Shown here piece after piece: positions 9,062 through 20,270 of a stretch of DNA of 35,324 nucleotides. The stretch is from positions 1-35,324 of the forward strand of contig NZ_LXXZ01000027.1 of NCBI RefSeq assembly GCF_003244875.1. Direction: 5' to 3'. Each line of letters opens with the position of its first letter. The first letter of the stretch is position 1. Below the pieces are notes generated by a model, which was not told where the DNA came from, did no database searches, and saw only the letters and a program-made list of their open reading frames with translations. A program made the position numbers and the translations under genes. This stretch comes from Stenotrophomonas sepilia (lineage in GTDB: Bacteria > Pseudomonadota > Gammaproteobacteria > Xanthomonadales > Xanthomonadaceae).

Positions 9062-9987
9062 GCCGGCACCTCGGTCGGCGACGGCGCCAGCCAAGCGTCG
9101 CTGGACGCATCGGAGGACAGCACCTGCACGTCGACGCGGCGTGCGCCGAGCTGGCGCCGCAGTTCCTGCAGCGGTTCGACAAAGTGCGCCTGCCAGTGCG
9201 CCTGCACTTCGCTGCGGCGCAGGTCGAGACCGATGCGCTGCTGCGCGGTCTGGAACTGCAACGCCGCCGACGGTGGCCGCAGCTCCAGTGGATCGACCAG
9301 CAGCACCAGGCTGAGGTCGTGATGCTGGGCCAGCGCGCTCCAGCGCGCGGGCGGAATGCGGATGGCCTGCTGCGGATCGGCCAGCACCAGCATGCGTGCC
9401 CCGGGGCGCAGCACGCGGCCGGCATGGTCCAGCGCGCGCTCCAGGCCCAGATCGTCGGCCGGCGGCTGTGCGTACCAGCGGGTGAGCGCGTCGAGCACGC
9501 GGAGCACTCCGCGCGGCCCACCTGCGGGGGTGATCGGCGCTTCGCGGTCGCTGCCACGCAATGCGCCCACGCGGTCGCCACGGCGCTGCGCCGACCACGC
9601 GGCAACAGCACCCGCGCGTGCGGCCTGCACCGATTTGAAGCGCACGCGGGTACCGAAGTACAGCGCCGGCGACGTGTCGGCCACGATCAGGCTGACCCGC
9701 TCACGCTCGGCCTGGAACAGTTTGGTATGGGCGCGGCCGGTGCGCGCCGTCACGCGCCAATCGATGTGGCGCGCGTCGTCGCCGGCCACGTATTCGCGCG
9801 ACTCGGCGTACTCCATGCCGCGGCCGCGCAGCGGGGATGGTGCCTGGCCCGCGTTGCCGGTGCGGCCACGGCGCGGCGGCGGCGGACGCTGTGCCAGCCG
9901 ACGCAGCGCGACCAGTTCGGCCAGCTGCGGGCGCAGCCCGTCACCTTCGAGCGCAGACGGTGCCTGTTCCAGGGATCGATCGGTCAT
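9058..9987 (-). CDS. DUF58 domain protein
   Basis: A 309-residue protein of the DUF58 family. The family signature is clear at about residues 65-85 (REYVAGDDARHIDWRVTAR), followed by the VWA-like core that starts at RVSLIVADTSPAL. It has no transmembrane helix, in contrast to some family members, so it is likely cytosolic or peripheral. DUF58 proteins nearly always accompany MoxR ATPases and VWA proteins, and are thought to be the adaptor between them. It starts 8 bases after the moxR stop and its own stop overlaps the DUF4381 start, which supports one polycistronic message. No truncation or odd composition seen. Confidence 0.92.
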   Translation of the reverse strand: MTDRSLEQAPSALEGDGLRPQLAELVALRRLAQRPPPPRRGRTGNAGQAPSPLRGRGMEYAESREYVAGDDARHIDWRVTARTGRAHTKLFQAERERVSLIVADTSPALYFGTRVRFKSVQAARAGAVAAWSAQRRGDRVGALRGSDREAPITPAGGPRGVLRVLDALTRWYAQPPADDLGLERALDHAGRVLRPGARMLVLADPQQAIRIPPARWSALAQHHDLSLVLLVDPLELRPPSAALQFQTAQQRIGLDLRRSEVQAHWQAHFVEPLQELRRQLGARRVDVQVLSSDASSDAWLAPSPTEVPA

Positions 9988-9995
9988 GCGCAGGC

Positions 9996-11021
9996 TCAGG
10001 GTGCCGGCACCCGGGCCAGCAGCTCCTGCACCAGGCGCTCGCCGTCCCAGCCTTCGGCGGTGGCTTCATAGCTGGGCAGCACGCGATGGCGCAGCACATC
10101 AGCGGCCACCGCACGCACGTCATCGGGGGTGACGAAGTCGCGGCCGGCCAGCCAGGCGCGCGCACGGGCACAGCGCTCCAGTGCGATGGATCCGCGCGGG
10201 CTTGCCCCCCATGCGATGCGGCGGCCGAGGCCGGCGTCGTAGCGCGATGGATCGCGCGAGGCCAGCACCAGTTCGATCAGGTAGCGCTCCAGTGCCGGTG
10301 CCATGTGCAGGTCCAGCACTTCGCGGCGGGCGTCGAACACGTCCTGCATCGGCATCTTGTCCGGCGCCGGCGCGGCCTCACCCAATGCGCCACGGGCACG
10401 CTCACGGGCCAGCCGCAGGATCTCCGATTCGGCGGCCTGGTCCGGGTAACCGATGCGCACATGCATCAGGAAGCGGTCCAGCTGCGCTTCCGGCAGCGGG
10501 AAGGTACCTTCCTGCTCGATCGGGTTCTGCGTGGCCATCACCAGGAACAGCGGCGGCAGCGCATAGGTATGGCGGCCAACCGTGACCTGGCGCTCGCCCA
10601 TGGCTTCCAGCAGCGCCGACTGCACCTTGGCCGGCGCACGGTTGATCTCGTCGGCCAGCAGGATCGGGTGGAAGATCGGGCCAGGCACGAACTCGAAGCG
10701 GCCCTCCTGGGGGCGCCAGATCTCGGTGCCGGTGAGGTCGGCCGGCAGCAGGTCGGGGGTGAACTGCACGCGGGCAAAGTCTGCTTCCAGGCGCGAGGCC
10801 AGTGCACGGATCGCCGTGGTCTTGGCCAGGCCCGGCGCGCCCTCCACCAGCAGGTGGCCGTCGGCCAGCAACGCGATCAGCAGGCGTTCGACCAGGGCCG
10901 CCTGGCCGACGATCTCGGTCGACAACGCATCGCGCAGCTGGGTGAATGCCGCATGCAGGCGTGAGGTTGCCGGCGCGGGCGGCGGCGAGACAGTTTCGGG
11001 CATCGGCGGTGGCAGGTTCAT
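9996..11021 (-). CDS. MoxR-family AAA+ ATPase
   Basis: A 341-residue cytoplasmic ATPase and the first gene of the bat operon. The Walker A motif is GAPGLAKT (about residue 55), Walker B is ILLADEINRAP, and sensor 1 is ATQNPIEQEGTFPLPEAQLDRF, all typical of MoxR. The C-terminal lid has RRIAWGASPRGSIALERCARA. MoxR ATPases act as chaperone-like activators of partner proteins with VWA domains, here BatA and BatB/C. The start at 11021 (MNLPPPMPETV) was preferred because AAAGG stands a short way upstream; the longer reading to 11093 runs through a palindrome and looks like leader sequence. An ATG at 11003 is a possible alternative start. Confidence 0.93.
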   Translation of the reverse strand: MNLPPPMPETVSPPPAPATSRLHAAFTQLRDALSTEIVGQAALVERLLIALLADGHLLVEGAPGLAKTTAIRALASRLEADFARVQFTPDLLPADLTGTEIWRPQEGRFEFVPGPIFHPILLADEINRAPAKVQSALLEAMGERQVTVGRHTYALPPLFLVMATQNPIEQEGTFPLPEAQLDRFLMHVRIGYPDQAAESEILRLARERARGALGEAAPAPDKMPMQDVFDARREVLDLHMAPALERYLIELVLASRDPSRYDAGLGRRIAWGASPRGSIALERCARARAWLAGRDFVTPDDVRAVAADVLRHRVLPSYEATAEGWDGERLVQELLARVPAP

Positions 11022-11064
11022 GGGGGCCTTTGACCGGCGCGGGACGGCACGGGTTCCCGACATC

Positions 11065-11084
11065 ATCGCAGGGTGCCCTGCGAT
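11065..11084. promoter_or_regulatory. Perfect 20-bp palindrome upstream of moxR
   Basis: ATCGCAGGG, a TG centre and CCCTGCGAT form a perfect palindrome 43 bases before the moxR start. On the minus strand a possible -35 (TTGATG, 11088-11093) lies just upstream, so the palindrome would fall between -35 and -10. That placement suits a repressor operator. It could instead be a leader hairpin, but its central loop would be very tight. Confidence 0.4.
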
Positions 11085-11108
11085 TGGCATCAAGAACGGC
11101 TGAACAGC

Positions 11109-11133
11109 GCATCCACGCAGGGCGTGGATCTAC
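11109..11133. repeat. SMAG-type palindrome (CTAC-ended)
   Basis: GCATCCACGC, a short loop and GCGTGGATCTAC: read on the minus strand it is a GTAG-headed hairpin of the SMAG type. It lies between the pilQ terminator and the moxR promoter region. Confidence 0.7.
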
Positions 11134-11147
11134 CGGCAGAAACGAGG

Positions 11148-11170
11148 AAGGGCCGCACAGGGCGGCCCTT
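11148..11170 (-). terminator. Terminator of the pil operon
   Basis: AAGGGCCGC and GCGGCCCTT form a 9-bp perfect stem around a 5-base loop, 24 bases after the pilQ stop codon. The minus-strand flank is T-containing (CTTCCTCGTTT) but has no long T-run. The position supports transcription ending after pilQ. Confidence 0.7.
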
Positions 11171-11194
11171 CTTCGAAGACTTCGGAGCGATGGC

Positions 11195-13165
11195 TCAGTT
11201 CTGCTTGGCCACGCGCAGCACCTTCGGGGTGACGAACACCAGCAGTTCGGCCTTGTCCTTGTTGCGACCGCGCTTCTTGAACAGGTTGCCCAGGAACGGC
11301 ACGTCGCCCAGGAACGGCACCTTGCTGATGCTGTTGCGATCGGTGAATTCGTAGACGCCACCGATCACCACGGTCTGCCCGTCCTCGACCAGCACCGCGG
11401 TATTGACTTCGCGGCGGTTGATCGACGGCACGGTACCGTAGCCCTCCAGCTGGATCAGCTGGTCGACTTCGTCCTTCTTCACCTGCATGTTGAGGAACAC
11501 GCGGTTGTCGTTGGTGATGGTCGGAGTGACCTTCAGCTCCAGCACCACTTCCTTGAACTGCACGTTCGGCGTCGCCACGCCGCCAGCGGTACCACCACTG
11601 ATGGTGACGTAACCGATCTCCTTGCCCTGCTTGATCATCGCTTCGCGCTGGTTGGTGGTGACCACGCGCGGGTTGGAGATCACCTCGCCTCGCGATTCCT
11701 GCTGCATGGCCGACAGCTCCACATCCAGCAGATAACCGGCATTGAGGATGGACAGTGCCAGCGAACCCGGGTTGCTGGCGGCGGCCACCGGCAGGTTCCA
11801 GTTCAGGCCACGGGTGATCGCCGAGCCGGACTTCACCGGCGGCGGGCCGACCCGGCCACCGGCTTCCCAGTCACGCTCGGCCTTGGCGTTGGCCAGGTCG
11901 GTCGTCACCTGCGACTCGCGGGTCTTGGCGTTGGCATCCAGGCTGCCGCTGAAGTACACGTTGTCGCGGCTGCCGCTGACACCGAACTTCGCACCCAGTT
12001 CGCGGGCGAAGGTATCGGTGGCGATGACGATGCGGCTTTCGATCAGCACCTGGTCGACCGGGCGGTCGATCACGTTGATCAGCTCGCGCATGCGCGCGAT
12101 CTTCTTCGGGATGTCGCTGATCATCAGCGTGTTGGTGCGCTCGTCGGCCACGATGCGGCCGCGCGAGGACAGGAAGCCACTGTCTTCCTGCGACGAGCTG
12201 CCCGAACCACCGCCGCTGCCACCACCACCACTGCCACCGATGCCCTTGGCCTCGGTCAGCGCTTTGAAGATCTGCGTAGCGCTGTGGTAGTTGATCTGGA
12301 TGTAGTCGGTCTGCAGGTCTTCGCGGTTCTCGATGGCGATGCGCGCGTCTTCCTTCTCCTGCTCGAACTTGGCCAGTTCGGCCTGCGGCGCCACCCAGAT
12401 CACGCTGCCGTCGCGACGCTTGTCCAGGCCCTTGGCGCGCAGCACGATGTCCAGCGCCTGGTCCCACGGCACATTGACCAGGCGCAGGGTCACATTGCCC
12501 TGCACCGAGTCGGACGCAACCACGTTCAGGTTGGACTCCTCGGCGATCAACTGCAGCACGGTGCGCACCGGCACGTCCTGGAAGTTGAAGGTCACCGGCT
12601 TGCCGGTGAAACCGCGCTGGCCGACGGCCTTGGCCGCCTGGGTGACGCTGCCGGCAGTGACCGCGCCGACGGCGGCCGGGGCCTGCCGCGGGCTGATCTC
12701 GACCACGTACTCATTGCCGCTCTGGTAGGCCAGCGACTCCACTGCACCGCCGGTGCTCAGCACCAGCTGGGTGCCGGCACCGGACGGCTTGGCGTCGATG
12801 CGCTGTACCGGCGTGGCGAAGTCGGTGACGTTCATCGGCTTCTGCAGGTTGGCCGGCAGTCGGGCATTGCCGACGTCGACCACGACGCTGTTGCCCTGCG
12901 TGCGCAGGTCAGGGATCGCGCCCTGCCCGTCGAACTGCACGATCAGGCGCCCGGCGCCGTCATCGCCACGCTTGAAATCGATCTTGGCCACCGACAGGCC
13001 TGCCGGCGCAGCGGCCGGTGCCACGGTGGCGCCCACCGGCTTTTCCGCCGGTGCGGCAGCCAGCGCCGGAGCGCAGGCCAGCATCAGCGCGACTCCCAGC
13101 GCGCTGACACGGTTCAAGGTAGAGCGCCGGATGGGACGCAGCCCCTTGGCTTGGTGAAAGGTCAT
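11195..13165 (-). CDS. pilQ: Type IV pilus secretin PilQ
   Basis: A 656-residue outer-membrane secretin through which the type IV pilus passes. After a signal peptide (ALGVALMLACAPALAA) comes an AMIN peptidoglycan-binding domain (about residues 55-160), an STN domain (VTFNFQDVPVRTVLQLIAEE, about 195-260), an N1/NolW domain and the secretin barrel core (about 420-650, with VISNPRVVTTNQREA, VELKVTP-like strands and VPFLGDVPFLGNLF). A Gly/Ser run (GGSGGGGSGGGSGSSS, near residue 310) interrupts the NolW domain as a flexible loop. The ATG at 13165 follows GGGGA. It lies 21 bases after pilP and is the last gene of pilMNOPQ. It assembles as a multimer with help from a pilotin that is not encoded here. 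Confidence 0.97.
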   Translation of the reverse strand: MTFHQAKGLRPIRRSTLNRVSALGVALMLACAPALAAAPAEKPVGATVAPAAAPAGLSVAKIDFKRGDDGAGRLIVQFDGQGAIPDLRTQGNSVVVDVGNARLPANLQKPMNVTDFATPVQRIDAKPSGAGTQLVLSTGGAVESLAYQSGNEYVVEISPRQAPAAVGAVTAGSVTQAAKAVGQRGFTGKPVTFNFQDVPVRTVLQLIAEESNLNVVASDSVQGNVTLRLVNVPWDQALDIVLRAKGLDKRRDGSVIWVAPQAELAKFEQEKEDARIAIENREDLQTDYIQINYHSATQIFKALTEAKGIGGSGGGGSGGGSGSSSQEDSGFLSSRGRIVADERTNTLMISDIPKKIARMRELINVIDRPVDQVLIESRIVIATDTFARELGAKFGVSGSRDNVYFSGSLDANAKTRESQVTTDLANAKAERDWEAGGRVGPPPVKSGSAITRGLNWNLPVAAASNPGSLALSILNAGYLLDVELSAMQQESRGEVISNPRVVTTNQREAMIKQGKEIGYVTISGGTAGGVATPNVQFKEVVLELKVTPTITNDNRVFLNMQVKKDEVDQLIQLEGYGTVPSINRREVNTAVLVEDGQTVVIGGVYEFTDRNSISKVPFLGDVPFLGNLFKKRGRNKDKAELLVFVTPKVLRVAKQN

Positions 13166-13186
13166 CGTGCTATCCCCAGTAAACGA

Positions 13187-13720
13187 TCATTGATCTTCAA
13201 GCGAGAGCGTTGCCGGCCGTTCCAGCCAGCCACCCGCGCCATCCGGCACCAGTTCGATCAGCTCCACGCGGTCTTCGAAGACCGCCGTGACCCGCCCGTC
13301 GCTCTGCCCCAGGTAACCGCCCGGGCGGACCCGGTAGGTGACCTTGTCCGGCCCCATCACCAGCGCCACGGTGCCTGCACCGGTACCGATGGTGCCGACC
13401 ATGTCCAGCGCATCCAGCGGGAAGCCTTCCAACGGCTCCTTGCGCCGGTTCGGGTCCGGTCGCAATCCGCCGTTCCCCTGCTGCGGATTGGTCCAGGCAT
13501 CGGTGAACGGATCGCGCATGCCCTGCGCGGAGTATTCAAAGGTCTCGAACTGCTGCATCACCGGCAGCGGCTCCAGCGGTTGCGCCGGTCGCGCGCGCTC
13601 GCCTTCCACCCACTTCTCAAGGTTTGGTGCGTCGCCGGGCGTGCTGGTCACGCCACGGCCGCAACCGGCCAGCAGCAGTACAGCCAGCACCATCGCACCA
13701 CGTACGGTCTGCGCGCGCAT
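13187..13720 (-). CDS. pilP: Type IV pilus inner-membrane lipoprotein PilP
   Basis: A 177-residue lipoprotein that links the PilNO inner-membrane complex to the PilQ secretin in the periplasm. The lipobox is LLAGC (about residues 16-20), so the mature protein should be anchored by its N-terminal cysteine. A disordered linker is followed by the conserved beta-sandwich (VGTIGTGAGTVALVMGPDKVTYRVRPGGYLG). The ATG at 13720 shares one base with the pilO stop (TGATG); a GTG at 13723 is one codon upstream and cannot be excluded. Translation is likely coupled to pilO. Confidence 0.95.
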   Translation of the reverse strand: MRAQTVRGAMVLAVLLLAGCGRGVTSTPGDAPNLEKWVEGERARPAQPLEPLPVMQQFETFEYSAQGMRDPFTDAWTNPQQGNGGLRPDPNRRKEPLEGFPLDALDMVGTIGTGAGTVALVMGPDKVTYRVRPGGYLGQSDGRVTAVFEDRVELIELVPDGAGGWLERPATLSLEDQ

Positions 13721-14376
13721 CACTTCTTGCCCTCCTTGCCAGCGTCGGCCGCCTGCTGCGCCTGCACTTCGGTCTCGTCCAGGTAACGGTAGGTCTTGAC
13801 CGTACCGGACAGTTCCAGTGCACCGCTGCGGACGTTGCCGCCGGTCTTTTCCTTGGGCTTGAGGTTGATGTCATGCATGGTCAGGATCACCACCCGCGGC
13901 AACGAGGCCACGCCACTGACGAATGCGCCGAACTGGTGGTAACTGCCCACCATGCGCAGCTTGATCGGCTTCTCGGCGTAGAACTCCTTGATCTGCTCCT
14001 GCTCCGGCTCAAACAGCTCGTTGGTCAGGCCGCTGGACAGCGCGGTCTGCGAGATGTCGATGATCAGGTCGGGCATTTCGGTCTTGCTCGGCAGCTGCCG
14101 CAGCATCTGCTGCAGCACCTGCTCCATCTGCGCCAGCTGCTGCTTCAGCGGCCCCAGGTTCACCGCGCGTTCCTGCTGCTTGGTGAACTCGGCGCGCAGC
14201 TCGACTTCCTTCGATTCCAGGCCGGCCAGTTCTTCGCGCTTGCCGCTGATCAGCAGCATCCACGCCACGAACATGATGACCAGCGCCAGCAACGAGCAGA
14301 AGACGATCTTGGCCTTCTGCGGCCAGTTGCCGATGTCGTTGAAATCCAGGTTCTTGATGTCGATCTTCTGGCTCAT
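13720..14376 (-). CDS. pilO: Type IV pilus assembly protein PilO
   Basis: A 218-residue bitopic inner-membrane protein that pairs with PilN to align the pilus motor with the secretin. A short cytoplasmic start (MSQKIDIKNLDFNDIGNWP) precedes one transmembrane helix at about residues 26-46 (IVFCSLLALVIMFVAWMLLI), a coiled coil (about 50-95) and a ferredoxin-like periplasmic domain with the PILO-family pattern GSYHQFGAFVSGVASLPRVV. The C-terminal tail is lysine- and glutamine-rich. The start overlaps the pilN stop by ATGA, and the stop overlaps the pilP start. Confidence 0.96.
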   Translation of the reverse strand: MSQKIDIKNLDFNDIGNWPQKAKIVFCSLLALVIMFVAWMLLISGKREELAGLESKEVELRAEFTKQQERAVNLGPLKQQLAQMEQVLQQMLRQLPSKTEMPDLIIDISQTALSSGLTNELFEPEQEQIKEFYAEKPIKLRMVGSYHQFGAFVSGVASLPRVVILTMHDINLKPKEKTGGNVRSGALELSGTVKTYRYLDETEVQAQQAADAGKEGKK

Positions 14377-15247
14377 GCGCGGTCCCCCTGCAGCAGCGCA
14401 TTGAAGGCCTGCGGCGGCTGCGCCAGGCGGCTGCCCTCAGGCTTCGGGGCGGGTGCCGGGGCCGGCGCGGCGGCCGGAGCGGCCGGTTGGTTCGGCTTGG
14501 CCGGCGGTGCAGCGGCCGGTGCAGCGGGAGCCGCTGCCGGCTGGCCCGCTGCCGGAGCCGCAGGCGTCGCGGCACCCGGACCTGCGGCCAACGGAGCCAC
14601 CGGTGCGGGCGCAGCCGTCGCCACCGACCCATCGGCGTTCAGGCCCGGCGTCGCCGAGACCTCTTCGCTCTGTGCCGGCAGTTTCACCTTGACCACGAAC
14701 ACGTAGGGCAGCGCCTTGATGTCGGCCAGCGGACCGACCTTGCCATCCTTGTCCTTCTCCGGGTCACGCGCTTCGATGATCGACAGCTCCGGATTGGTCA
14801 TCCAGCCGGAGGTCTCCAGGTTGCGCATGTAGGCCGAAACGCGGGCGTTGGACTGGGTGCGGCCTTCCAGCGTCAGCACATCCCCTTCCTGCTTCAGCGC
14901 GGTCAGCACCACGCCATCGGGAATGGTGCGTACCAGCGCGTCGAACAGGTGGACCATCTGCGAGCGCTTGGCCTGCAGTTCCTCGATCACCTTCTTGCGG
15001 GCCAGCAGGCGTTCCTTCTGCGCGTCGAGGCGATCGATCTCCTTGTTCTGTTCCTTGACCTTCTCGATCTCGGCTTCCAGATAGGCGTTGCGGTCCATCT
15101 GGCCGCTCACCTGGCGGTCGTAATAGAACCAGATCATCAGCGACAACAGCAGGCCACCGACAGCGGCCATGCCCAGCATTGCGTAGAACTCGCGCTGGCG
15201 TTGCTTGCGCCGCTCGGCGCGCCAGGGCAATAGATTGATGCGTGCCA

Positions 15248-15248
<1 letters not shown>
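14373..15248 (-). CDS. pilN: Type IV pilus assembly protein PilN with long Ala/Pro tail
   Basis: A 291-residue inner-membrane protein. The N-terminal INLLPWR motif (residues 4-10) is the known docking peptide for PilM. One transmembrane helix (about 23-42), a coiled coil (about 55-95) and a ferredoxin-like periplasmic domain (about 105-195) follow. The last 90 or so residues are an unusual run rich in alanine and proline (many AAP and PAP units, about 200-275). The core length resembles known PilN proteins; the tail makes this one clearly longer. It overlaps pilM (TGATG) and pilO (ATGA), indicating coupled translation and fixed ratios within the alignment complex. Confidence 0.95.
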
Positions 15249-19062
<3,814 letters not shown>

Positions 19063-19139
19063 ATCCCCACCTTGAAATACCTACGCGGATGTCACATCCG
19101 TGCGCTAGTCTGTAGCCAGGTCGCAACAGGAGTCATCGC

Positions 19140-19784
19140 ATGCATCGCGCCCGTCAGCATGCTGCCAGCCAGACCCGCGAGCGGCGCCACCGCCTCGCCC
19201 ACGAAGCCGCCCGCCTGATGGCTGAAGGCGGCATCCGCGACTACCACCAGGCCAAGCTGAAGGCCGCCAGCCGGCTCGGCATCCACGACGATGCCTCCCT
19301 GCCCCGCAACACCGAGATCGAAGACGCCTTGCGCGAGTACCAGCGGCTGTTCGCCGGGCCCCAGCACGGCAATGAACTGCAGCGCCGCCGCGAGGCCGCG
19401 ATGCGCGCGCTGGAGTTCCTGCACGGCTTCGCTCCACGGCTGGCCGGCCCGGTGCTGGACGGCACCGCCGATGCCAACAGCCCGGTGCAGCTGCACCTGC
19501 ACAGCGACGACCCGGAGGCCGTGCATCGCTTCCTGGACGAGCACGGCATTCCCGCTGAATCGCGGACGCGCCGGCTGCGCATGGACCGCGAGCGTAGCCT
19601 GGACGTGCCGGTGTGGGTGTTCAGTGCCGAGGAGCTGACCTTCGACCTGGCCGTGCTGCCGTACGATGCGCTGCGCCAGGCGCCGCTGTCGCCGGTGGAT
19701 GAGAAGCCGATGCGACGCGCGTCTGTCGCGCAGTTGCGGCAGCTGCTGGCCGAAGCGGAGATCACCGCGTATATCGGCGGGTAA
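19140..19784 (+). CDS. Conserved protein, possible nucleotidyltransferase-like fold
   Basis: A 214-residue soluble protein with no signal peptide or membrane helix. The first 90 residues are helical and basic (RQHAASQTRERRHRLAHEAARLM). A central segment (APRLAGPVLDGTADANSPV, then HLHSDDPEAVHRFLDEHGIP) looks like the strand-helix core of nucleotidyltransferase-superfamily proteins, in which a glycine-rich start precedes acidic residues, but a clear GS-x-DxD catalytic motif is missing. The C-terminal part (DEKPMRRASVAQLRQLLAEAE) is helical. I have no firm function for it. The start follows AGGAG with good spacing. It is flanked on both sides by SMAG-type repeats and appears monocistronic. Confidence 0.85.
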   Translation: MHRARQHAASQTRERRHRLAHEAARLMAEGGIRDYHQAKLKAASRLGIHDDASLPRNTEIEDALREYQRLFAGPQHGNELQRRREAAMRALEFLHGFAPRLAGPVLDGTADANSPVQLHLHSDDPEAVHRFLDEHGIPAESRTRRLRMDRERSLDVPVWVFSAEELTFDLAVLPYDALRQAPLSPVDEKPMRRASVAQLRQLLAEAEITAYIGG

Positions 19785-19792
19785 CGGTTGCG

Positions 19793-19834
19793 CCGGCCTT
19801 GGATGGTTCCGGCCTTGGATGGTTCCGGCCTTGG
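19793..19834. repeat. 16-bp direct repeat, 2.6 copies
   Basis: The unit CCGGCCTTGGATGGTT occurs at 19793-19808 and 19809-19824, with a partial third copy at 19825-19834. It begins right after the stop codon of the preceding gene and abuts the 113-bp array. Confidence 0.85.
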
Positions 19835-19837
19835 TAG

Positions 19838-20255
19838 GTGCGGACCGTTGGTCCGCACTGTGCATCAGGCGTGCGGACACCTGGCCCAAGAGCAGCCGAG
19901 CATGGCTCGGCTCTACAGAAAGCGCGCTACCTGCTTCCTTCTTCTGGTGGGTGCGGACCGTTGGTCCGCACGGTGCATCAGGCATCCGGACACCTGGCCC
20001 AAGAGCAGCCGAGCATGGCTCGGCTCTACAGAAGACGCGTTGCCTGCTTCCTTCTTCTGGTGGGTGCGGACCGTTGGTCCGCACGGTGCATCAGGCATCT
20101 GGACACCTGACCGAAGAGCAGCCGAGCATGGCTCGGCTCTACAGAAAGCGCGCTACCTGCTTCCTTCTTCTGGTGGGTGCGGACCGTTGGTCCGCACGGT
20201 GCATCAGGCATCCGGACACCTGACCGAAGAGCAGCCGAGCATGGCTCGGCTCTAC
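19838..20255. repeat. 113-bp tandem repeat array, 3.7 copies, built from SMAG-like hairpin pairs
   Basis: Units start at 19838, 19951, 20064 and 20177, giving an exact 113-bp period; the last unit is cut short near 20255. Each unit holds a hairpin with arms GTGCGGACC and GGTCCGCAC around GTT, then about 30 bases further on a second hairpin with arms GCCGAGC and GCTCGGC ending in CTAC. The first hairpin of copy 1 is headed by GTAG and the others by GTGG, so each unit is two facing SMAG-type elements plus spacer. The tail of each unit (CTGCTTCCTTCTTCTGG) is also conserved. The array fills the gap between convergent genes and ends 15 bases before the stop codon at 20271. It has no credible coding content. 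Confidence 0.92.
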
Positions 20256-20270
20256 AGGAGGTGCGTTGCC

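Noticed and set aside
19838..20255. A CRISPR array
   Set aside because: The spacing is regular but the whole 113-bp unit is conserved, including what would be the spacers, and there are no cas genes nearby.
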